In this document: in pieces, positions 1 to 9,015 of the stretch | Position numbering within the stretch: position 1 is the first letter of the stretch | How the letters are laid out: each line of letters starts with the position of its first letter | From: Chromera velia | Lineage: Eukaryota > Sar > Chromeraceae | DNA: 13,568 bases | Assembly: GCA_018398765.1 (NCBI GenBank) | Contig: JAHBMJ010003062.1 | Location: forward strand, 1-13,568 | Reading direction: 5' to 3' | The notes under the pieces: generated by a model | Told to the model about the DNA's origin: nothing | The model's database searches: none | What the model saw: only the letters and a program-made list of their open reading frames with translations | Position numbers and translations under genes: made by a program

Positions 1-596
1 GCTGTATTGGCTACGGATTAGCCAATCAGAGAAACAGTTCATCTCATGTGCTGCTGCATTCCAGGTTCAACTCCTGTGAACGATTCTTCATCCCGCTTTT
101 CGTATGAGAAAAGAGAGCCTGCTTTGCAGTCAGTCGTCATAAGCCTAATCAGCAGCAAAGGCTGGAAGAAGGAGAACATGACTTGAGGTGACTTGCATAG
201 ATTTGAGACCGTTCTGTATGGACCGCGCCTTTTTGAGATCAAATTGCCTCATGCTGATGAAGTGGCGGGACGCCACTCTAGAGGGAGGGGGCACGTAGCG
301 TTGTGAAGGTCTGACAAGCAGTTGTGTCAGGATGAAGTGAAGTACGCACGCATAACGTGCGTAGGGCGCATGCATGCATGCATGCTGGGAATTAATTGCG
401 CAGCATGCAGTCTCTATGAAGATATCCGTTGTTTGTCTTACAGAACAGAGATAGCAGAACTACCCATGTATGACAAAACCTTTATCCGTATATAGGAGCT
501 GATCCTAGCTACGACTAGCTGAGGGCCTACATCCCTACGGTATGTGTGTGTGTATGTGCGTGCGCGCGCACGCGTGTGTGTGTTTGCCCCCGCGTG

Positions 597-731
597 CATA
601 TGTCAGCCTGTGAAACTAGCTCCCACACACGCCGTGTACACCTTTGAATAGTCGATAGTGTGCGTCAGTATCTTGCTGTCTCCTCGGCCCTCTCTTTGCC
701 TCTGTTTGTCGCACATACTTCTTTTGCTATA
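597..731 (+). repeat. Direct repeat copy 1
   Basis: It begins in ATATGTCAGCCTGTGAAACT, continues through CACCTTTGAATAGTCGATAG, then CTGTCTCCTCGG and TCGCACAT. The same ordered blocks recur at 1183-1353 with a few substitutions and one insertion. Both copies follow a (TG/CG)-rich run. No protein is encoded. Confidence 0.85.
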
Positions 732-830
732 TTGCATTCGTCAGGTGTAGTACAAAGCATCCAATGAGGAACATCAACACTGAGACACATCCCTCTGGAC
801 TTACACGTATCATTCGTCTCTTTCTGGCTC

Positions 831-870
831 TCTCTTTATCTCTTTCTCTCTTTTTCTTTCTCTTTCTCTT

Positions 871-903
<33 letters not shown>

Positions 904-972
904 TTCTCTCTCTCTCTCTTTCCCTCTCTCTCTTCTTCTGTTCTTTCTCTCTATCTTTCCCTCCCTTTCTTT
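831..972 (+). repeat. Pyrimidine (TC/TTTC) tract
   Basis: This is an almost pure C/T sequence with only isolated purines. Frames read through it give Ser/Leu/Phe or Arg/Glu repeats and are not genes. Confidence 0.9.
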
Positions 973-1131
973 TTGGCTCGCTCGCACACTCTTTCTCTCT
1001 GTATATCTATGAATATCTAGCTCTTCTTGCTTTTTTGTGCATGTGCATGTGCTGTGCATGATGTGTACATATTTATGTTTCTATACGTGATTATGTATAA
1101 GAATGGTACATGCGCGTGTGCGCACGTACGT

Positions 1132-1133
<2 letters not shown>

Positions 1134-1169
<36 letters not shown>
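1134..1169 (+). repeat. (GT)n microsatellite
   Basis: This is an uninterrupted GT run followed by TGTGCGCGCGCAT, an alternating purine/pyrimidine sequence able to adopt left-handed DNA. Confidence 0.95.
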
Positions 1170-1176
<7 letters not shown>

Positions 1177-1182
1177 CGCGCG

Positions 1183-1353
1183 CATATGTCAGCCTGTGAA
1201 ACTAGCTCCCACGCGCACCGTATACACCTTTGAATAGTCGATAGTGTGCGCCAGTATGTGATGAACTCTTTCTGTTGCTCTGGTTACTCTTTCCCTCTCT
1301 CTGTCTCCTCGGCTCTCTCTTTGCCTCTGTCTGTCGCACATGCTTCTTTTACT
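1183..1353 (+). repeat. Direct repeat copy 2
   Basis: This matches copy 1 (597-731) at the start (to about 1257), then carries an insertion of roughly 35-40 nt before the CTGTCTCCTCGG block resumes near 1300. It is preceded by (GT)n at 1134-1169, as copy 1 is preceded by a shorter GT/GC run. Confidence 0.85.
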
Positions 1354-1485
1354 AACAGAAACTTAGCTTCTAAACAAAAAATAAAGTACAATGCTAGGAA
1401 ACGACAGAGAAAAACATGCTTCGCTTTCATTCAGATCTCATAGGTGTGATGTGCAATTTAGTTGAGGGTCAGACTATGATCGGAC

Positions 1486-1506
1486 TTTATTTGTTTAACA
1501 AATAAA
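1486..1506. repeat. Palindrome with 10-bp arms
   Basis: TTTATTTGTT and AACAAATAAA flank a single central T. It lies in an AT-rich patch, 13 nt from a second palindrome. Confidence 0.85.
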
Positions 1507-1519
1507 ATTTATAGATCAT

Positions 1520-1536
1520 ACTAGATCGGATCTAGT
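1520..1536. repeat. Palindrome with 8-bp arms
   Basis: ACTAGATC and GATCTAGT flank a single G. No function is recognised. Confidence 0.85.
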
Positions 1537-2058
1537 TTCAATTACTTTTAATCAAATTTTGAATATGTTCACTAATGCCGCAGTAATGCGAGTGTTGGAT
1601 CCATTATTTAACAATCTGCTTTGCATGTTGTGACCTGACAAACGCTAGACGCTGTGAGGAACGTTTGAAATCTGTAAGAAAATTAGGTCGACGCTAAAAC
1701 AGGTCGTGCCAGACGTACTGAGCTCAATTGGCTTTCCGGCCTTCGAAGATCACTCGCGTGGTCGCGCACTCCGTGCGAGCGCTGAAAAGGTTCATGCAGA
1801 AGCTAGGAGACGCGCGCGCGTTCCTGGGCTCCTCTTTAACTCACTTCTCAATTCTGCATATGAGTTCGCACGTTCGGTCTGCCGGCCAAGTTTGTGCCCC
1901 AAGCTAGTTGGGTTGCATTGATCGAGAAGTCGTGAGGTGATGTCTTTGTGACACGTGAGCTCTTGACGCGCAGGAAGTCCATTCAGGGTGCAAATTGCTC
2001 GAACGGGAAACAGACATCCCAAGTGTGCCACCAGCTCAGCCGCGCCCTGTCCTGCAGC

Positions 2059-4541
2059 ATGGCTACTGTACCGCAAGCCGCCCTCACGATGGCGGAAGTT
2101 CATGAGTTCTTTCGCCTTCTGTCTGAGAACTTTGATGCTGATGCTGTCACAGTGGATTCCAGCAGAGAGCCGTCCACGATCTGCATCATTGTAGACTCGG
2201 AAACGTGGTTCATCGATGTGAATCCGGGTGCCACTCCTGCTGTTAGGAGAGACGGCGGAGAAGACAACCCGACTCCCAAGGCCACCCTTCGGTGCTCTCT
2301 GGAGGTCCTCACTGACATCATGAAGGGCAAAACGCGACCTGCAACTGCCTTCCTCAGAAGAAAGATCACGCTCTCCGGTAAGTGTCTTGACCTATACTGT
2401 CAGTTTCCGGAGACGGCTCAGTCTGTATGTTCACGTCTTGTCTCTCCGAATGCTTGTGCAGGGGACCGGAGCACGTTCACCCCTATCGCTCCCACCATGC
2501 TGAAAACTGCTAAACAGCTACGAGAGGCGATGGCTGCGTCTGTCGAGCCTCCCCCCCCCGCCGATGTCCTCATTGACATACAGGACGAGCTCCTCTTTTT
2601 GGACAAAAACTTTTGGGAGCCCGATGGGCCTTCCTGCCGTCTCTGCAATGCACGCTTCAGCCCTGCGAAGTGGCGGCACCACTGCCGCCTCTGTGGTGTC
2701 GTGTGCTGCCACCAGTGCTCGAAGCAGAGACTCTTCGGCCAGCGCGCATGCCGAGAGTGCACGCAGACGCTCGTCTCTTCCATTGCCCCTGCAAAGCGAA
2801 GAAGCCAGATCTGCAGCGACACCTACCGTTCTCTGGTCCTGGAGAAGACCCGGGGGTCCTCCACCGAAGTGGGAGGAAGAGAGGGAATGCTCAGAGAGAG
2901 GGCGCGCACGGAGTTGCTGGGCAGTCAGCGCACACAAGGGGGCAGGTCTGCTCTCGTTGGAAGTGACCTCCATACAGCTGTAGGAGGTTCCGCTCGTTTT
3001 TCTTTGGGGGCTGTGCCGACGCGGGGAGGCGGGGGTGCTCCTGTGAGTCTGGCCACTTTGCACCAGAACAATCAGAGCAATGGGAACAGTCTCGTAGTAG
3101 GGGGTGGGGGGGGAAGAGGCCCTCCCTCTGTCGCTTCATGGATTGAGGAGGCAGACAGAGAAAGGGGGCAGCACAGGGAAAGAGGGGCGGCAGGTGTGGG
3201 ACTTGAGTCGGCGACTGGAGGGGCCGGGGGAGGGGGGAGGGATGTTGGAAGGGGGGAAGAAGCAGATTTGTCGCCTGGTCGCTCTGTGCTTGTTCGGTTC
3301 TGGCGCCATCGGATTAAGAGGTTGTTTGAGAATCCGATTTTGTGTCGAAGTGGGAAGGGAGGGGGGGTCTTGTCTGAGACTCAGAGACTGCTTGATAAGG
3401 TTCGTATGCTTGAAAAGAGAATTGAAGAATTGGGCAAAGGGGGCGCCAGTGGGATTTTTGGGTGGCTTTGGCACTCCGTAGTTGAGGGTTGGCTGGGGTT
3501 TCCTCAGTCTTTTTTGGGTCGTTGTTTTTGGACAGTGGAGCATTTTCTGGGCATCTCCCTGTGTTTACTTTGTCTGAGAACTCTTTTGTTCCCGGGGCAG
3601 TCTCCCAGTGTCCTTCTCACTGAGTTTGTTTTGGCGTTTTTGACGATTTTGATTCTTTGCGGATGGACCACGAAGGGTGTTTTGCCTGGCGCGGCGGGGA
3701 TTTTTTTCCTTCCGGCTGTGTGGGGTGGAGCTGAATTTGGGGTCTCGATGGCGGGGCTCGAAGAGATAGGGTCTGTAGTGAAGGGAAGCTTCCGGGCTCA
3801 TTGGAGTGCTCTTGAGGGGGCAGCTGAAAGCGAAGGGAGAAATTTGTTGATAGCAGTTTCTGTTTGTCTGTGGGTCTTGGTGGTGTTGCCTCTGGTCTAT
3901 TTTCGCAGACAGGTTGGTCGGGAGGGGGAAGGCGGCTCTTTTCTTCATCTTTCATGCGTGTGTTTTGTGTTGCGTTTCTTTTTTTGTTCCCGAAATGAGT
4001 TGTTTTGCTGTTGAAGTCGTGAGGAAGAAACAAAACTTGGTTTGGTTGGGTGGTGTCCGGGTCTCAATACGTTTACTTTTTCTCGCTTTATCATCTCTTC
4101 TACTGCTTTGTTTTTCTCACACAGTTTTCCATCCGCACGTGCTGTCTTCTCTTTTTCCCGTCTTTCTTTTTGCTTTGCACGCCCGTTGTCCCCGCATAAT
4201 CTTTCCTTCCGACTGGCACTCCTCTCCTCTGTTCCTGGATTCGTTTGTTCAGGTGGTTCGAGGTTACGACATCTACCGGACAGCTGGGACCGCAATTTTT
4301 GTCTACACTGTGACGTACATGAGACTGAACAAGTGGAGGAAGCAGAAGGCACCCGAGGAGCAGCAAGACGCGTAAGTAGGGCGAGAAAGCAGGATTGGGA
4401 TGGTCTCTCTGTGCGTGCGTGGGATCTGAAAGTAGGGAGGGAGGGAGAGGGGAAGCTGTCATCTGTTCTGCCCTCACTCTGTCTGTTTTTGCATAAGGGA
4501 GTTCTTGTGAGTTTTGCTGGGAAAGCCAATGGTGTGTGTAG

Positions 4542-4593
<52 letters not shown>

Positions 4594-5559
4594 TGTGTAC
4601 GCGATGCATGATTTTCGTTCTCATTGCGCACAAACTTGTTTACCTGTCTCTCTTCTCTGTCGACTGGCTGACTGCCTGACTATCCTTGTGACTGCAGGGC
4701 TTTCGAGGCTGTCGACCGGTGGATGGCTCCGTTTGTTGCTGAGGGCCTGATCAGACTGCAGGTGGGAAGGGAGGGGGGAAACGAGACGAGACGAGACGAG
4801 ACGAGACGGGGATTTTGTCTGGTGATGCAGAGCGGTAGGGCGGCGCTTCGGGCTGCAGCGATTTTGTCGGATGTCTTCCCGATGATTGAAGTCTGTGCTT
4901 CGGTCAAATGGAGGAGGCTGCTTGTCGCAAGGCTGTGTTATGTATGTAGTCTGTTTTTTTTTTTTCTTGTCTTTCTTTCTTGCAGTCCGTGTTCGTCAAA
5001 TTTGGACAGTACATCTCTGGGCGGACTGACATCATCCCTCCTCGGTTCTCAGATCATTTTGCTAGGTCAGTCCTTACTTCCTTGCGAGGCTTTCCTCTCT
5101 TCTTTTTGGCTCTTGACATGCATCTCTTCTCTCCTCTCCAACACAGACCGTGTCTTCGTAGGCAATACACGTTGTCAGTGTGACTGTGTGTTTGCGTCCG
5201 CGCGTGTGTGCGTTCTTGTATGCGACTCGTTGGCTCTTGCACCTTGTCTCCTCGAATTTTCTGACGACGCTGCTCGGCGCATCCCCTGATGACAACCTAA
5301 AGAAAGTTCTGAATGTTTGAAGGCCTGCCTCCTTTATTCACTTCAGTCACGAGATCTTTGCCTGTTCTTGTGTGCATGTCTTTCTTCCTTCCTTCTTTCC
5401 TTCTTTCTTTCTTTCTTTCTTTCTTTCTTATTTTCTTTCTTTCTTTCTTCTTTTCTTTCTTTCTTTTCTTTTCTTTTCTTTCTTTCTTTCCTTTTCTTTT
5501 CTTTCTTTCTTTCCTTTTCTTTTCTTTCTTTCTTTTCTTTCTTTCTTTCTTTCTTTCTT

Positions 5560-5605
<46 letters not shown>

Positions 5606-6624
5606 TGTTGATTCCGCAGACTGCAGGATGATCTTCCTGCCTGCCCCCCCTCCTACGTCCGTCGCGTTGTCCGACAGGAGTTGGGGCAAAGACTGGAGAC
5701 CCTTTTCGAGAACTTTGAGTTCAAACCGATCGCTAGGTCTGTCAGTCAGTCAGTCAGTTGAGGGATTGTGTGGAAAAATTCTATTGAGATTGGATGCCAG
5801 CGGCTTTTTGCGCTTCATTGATCTGAGTCGGGGGCCTCCTTCGAACTCGAGAAGAGAAATGAAGGATCCAACTGTACTGCTTCGTACATATGCCCTCTTC
5901 CCCCCCCCCCCGGGATCTTCTTGCTTGCAGTGCGTCGATTGCCCAGGTCCACAAGGCTGTCCTGAGGGGGGACGGCACGGCTGTGGTCGTGAAGGTGCAA
6001 CACCGGGGGATCGACTCCCTCATGAGACGGTGAGCGTGCCCCCGTGTGCTGTGTGAATAGAAGAGAAGGGGTTTGTTTTCCTAGTCAGGCATTTGTTGGG
6101 ATTTATTTGCGTCATGTGTTGTTGGGCTGGTGAAGAAAAGCACGTGTCTCATGGAGGGAGAAATGCCATTACGATTAAGCCGAAAAGAGTGGGTAGGCTT
6201 CTTGGATGAAGAGGACCAGCAGGGCATGCAAAGGGGAGGAAAGAGAAGGGAGAGCAACAGATAGATGTGTGTCAGAAAATCTGCGCAGATGCTACCAGGC
6301 CTGCTGCATGTTTCTTTCTCACTTCCTCAGAAGGGCCTGCTTCTTTTCGTTCTGGCGGGCTTCCTTGAGAAGCCTGAAGAGGGGGTGCACTGATGCATTG
6401 CAGGGCCTTGATGGCTTTCTCTTCTGTACATGATTTCTTGCCCCTTTTCCTGTTGATGCAGCGACATGGAGGACGCCGCCTTCATTGCCCGCATCATCAG
6501 ATACATCGGGGGGGAGGAGAAGTACGGGGTTCTCGTGACCGTCCTGACGGTGAGAAGGGGAGATGGGGGCTTTCTCCCTTGCTCTGTGTTTCTATTTCTC
6601 TCTCTCTCTCTCTCTCTCTCTCGT

Positions 6625-6716
<92 letters not shown>

Positions 6717-8404
6717 TGTGTGTGCGTGCAGGTAATCTTCTGACTCGTCACTTTCAGCCGACTCCCTTCTCTCCTTTCTCCTTTTACCTCCACCAGACTC
6801 AGTGCATGCCTCCTCGTTCGCATACATCAATATGCACACGTATGCTCTCATACATCGATCCTCACACAGCTTTCCTTCTCTCTCCTGTTCTCTCTCTCTC
6901 TCTCTCTCTCTCTCACGCTCCTCTCCTGCAGGCCTGGAGGGACCTGATCATGGAGAACGAGCTCGATTTCCGGTGCGAGGCCGATAACCTGATTGCAGTG
7001 GGGGCAGCAATCAGGGAGGCCGGGTTTACAGACGTGAAGGTACCAGAGACGAGGGGGGCAAAGTTCGAGAGGCTGAGGTCGAGGCGAATTCTGACGATGG
7101 AGTTTGTGGAGGGCTTCAAGGTTACCGACATGGAGCGGTTGGCCTCCGCGGGGGTGGACAGGGAAGAGCTCATGAAGAGGGTTGTTCAGGTCAGTCAGTC
7201 AGTGCACATGCAGAGCAGAGGAACGTTGGGGGCATGATTTGATCTGAGAAGAGAATCTTCCCTCAGTGTTGCAATCAGGGTCACAAATCCTCTTTGTGTT
7301 GCGGGATTCTCTCAGTGAAGTTTCGCTTTGTGTCTTCATTTGCTGCTTGGAGATTCTCTCTTGGCCTGGCAGAGCGAGCGGAGTGGTGAAACTGACCGGA
7401 TGGGACCGGAATTCTGTAGAGTGGGGGACTCTTTGTGGTCCTAAGGGGGAGTTTTTGCGATGGCTACAGACATTAAATGGAACGACGCATGCATAGGCAC
7501 CAACCTGATGTGACCATTCTCCTCCTAGCTGTACGTCTCCTCTCTTCAAGCTCCTCATATGAATTGAAGAAGTACTCGTATGTGTTGATGGTTTCATGAA
7601 TGGAAGCGTGCATGTGTATTTTGACGGATGTGTGCGTGCAGGCGTACTCTCTCCAGCTGTACACCACAGGAAGGTTCAACGCAGACCCCCACCCCGGGAA
7701 CTTGATGGTCCAGTTGGACTTTCCTCGCACAGGGGTGGCCTCTCTGGTGCTGCTGGATTTCGGAATGTGCGTGGACATTCCGGATAGCGATCGGATCGCC
7801 TACTGCAGACTGGTCGGTTGGGTCGGTTGGGTGTTTTATGGTGTTTTGTCCCCCTTTTGGCTGCCTTCCCGTCAGTTCAAAAAAAGACCTCTACTGAGAA
7901 TGAAGCGTTTGATTCGACTCTGCGTTCCAAGACCGAATGACTGAATGAATGGATGAATGAACAATGATGTATTGCTGCAGGTGCGAGCTCTGAGCGAATT
8001 TGACATGCACGGGGCGGCTGCTGCCCTTAGAGCGGTCGGGTATGCGAACAGCCAGTCAGAGGAGAACCCCGAGAGAGATTTGGTCAGCAGCCACGAAGAC
8101 AGACAAGATGAAGGCTGTGTAGACAGACGGATTTGAGAGTCGTTAGAGTACGGCGGTTCTTTCCTTGTTTTTCTGTCTGTCTTGCTACCCTGTTTTCTTT
8201 CTTGTTCCATCTTCCCGTCATTTTTCTTGCGTTTTTTGCCCTCCCTGTCTCTCCCTGCCTGCAGGAATTCTTCCGCTTTCTGATGAGAGACACACAATCC
8301 AGGTGGGCATCCGTTTTTTTTTTCTTTTGCTTTTGTGCTTCTTTTCAGAATCGATTGTATCTCCTGTCATTTCGTCGAGAAAAAGAGAGGCAGATGAATA
8401 GAGA

Positions 8405-8446
<42 letters not shown>

Positions 8447-8984
8447 AACGGGAGAACAAGACTCTGTGAGGAAGGCTCGTGAGATTCTGTTTCTTGCCTC
8501 GTTTTACGTTCTGACTGACTCCATGTTGCATCTCTAGCTGGCTGCTCGTCTTCTCGTATCCGTCTCCCAGGTTCTCCCTTCTGCCCGCGTGTCTGCGTTG
8601 ATGAACGAGTGAGTACATGCACATACATGTCTGTCTGTCTCTCTGCAGCAAGGGAGAGACTCGGAAGGAGACGCGCGAATTCTTCGAGATGAGACGGAAG
8701 CAGAGGGACGCAGACAAGGAGAAGGGGCAGCACAAGAGGTTGGTCGGTCGTCTCTTTTTTTTTTGTGGTGTGCGGGACTTTCTGCTGGCTGCATTTTCCT
8801 CTCAGTCGGTCGCTTCTTTCTATGCCTGTCTGTGAAAGACAAAGAAGACGCAGAAAAGAATACACGCTGTCTCTTAATGCATCGTCTCCCCCTGTTGCCT
8901 GTCTCTGCATGTCCCCCTTCTTTTGCGTGCTCTAACTCATATACTTTCCCTACTGGAACCGTGCAAAAAGAATCAAGGATTTAT

Positions 8985-9015
<31 letters not shown>

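Larger units (their letters stand above)
1..2058. other. Upstream non-coding region
   Basis: I see no convincing gene. Short open frames here are mostly translations of simple repeats or lack an ATG. Contents: a TAGCCAAT stem-loop at 6-26, an inverted repeat at 343-363, alternating purine/pyrimidine runs at 542-583 and 1134-1184, a pyrimidine tract at 831-972, a duplicated block (597-731 and 1183-1353) and an AT-rich patch at about 1430-1680. The 5' UTR and promoter of the large gene must lie in the right part, but I recognise no TATA box or initiator. A CTGCAG just before the start ATG could be the acceptor of a 5'-UTR intron. Confidence 0.6.
4253..7812 (+). other. ABC1/ADCK/UbiB atypical kinase domain (residues about 591-922, exons 3-10)
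   Basis: The spliced product begins with RGYDIYRTAG, followed by a basic helix typical of the N-terminal extension. The family-specific KxGQ motif is VKFGQ (K656, Q659). The Ala-rich nucleotide loop is ASASIAQVH (residues 716-724). The beta-3 lysine is VVVKVQH (K738). The ExD motif is NELDF (E789, D791). The catalytic-loop equivalent is FNADPHPGN (D880, N885), and the metal-binding loop is LLDFG (D904-G906). All diagnostic ABC1 motifs are present and none is broken, so nucleotide binding and ATPase or kinase activity are plausible. Members of this family regulate ubiquinone, plastoquinone and prenyl-lipid metabolism; the substrate here is unknown. Confidence 0.92.

Noticed and set aside
1706-1921. 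Small upstream gene
   Set aside because: No ATG, no recognisable domain, and a GC/AT-mixed composition typical of a 5' flank.
1948-2058. N-terminal extension of the large gene from a GTG at 1948
   Set aside because: A non-ATG start is unlikely in a nuclear gene; ATG 2059 has a good context and directly precedes the SCP2-like domain.
3136-4033. Minus-strand open frames opposite exon 2
   Set aside because: Proline-rich, low-complexity products of the G-rich sense strand; the sense frame has heptads and membrane helices and joins ABC1 exons in phase.
5387-5598. CRISPR or tandem coding repeat
   Set aside because: Simple TTTC/TC microsatellite without spacers, inside an intron.
6327-6851. Minus-strand open frame with long Arg-Glu repeats (similar ones at 727-1059, 5297-5689, 3945-4631)
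   Set aside because: These are translations of (CT)n/(TTTC)n microsatellites in introns or flanks, with no domain and no independent evidence.
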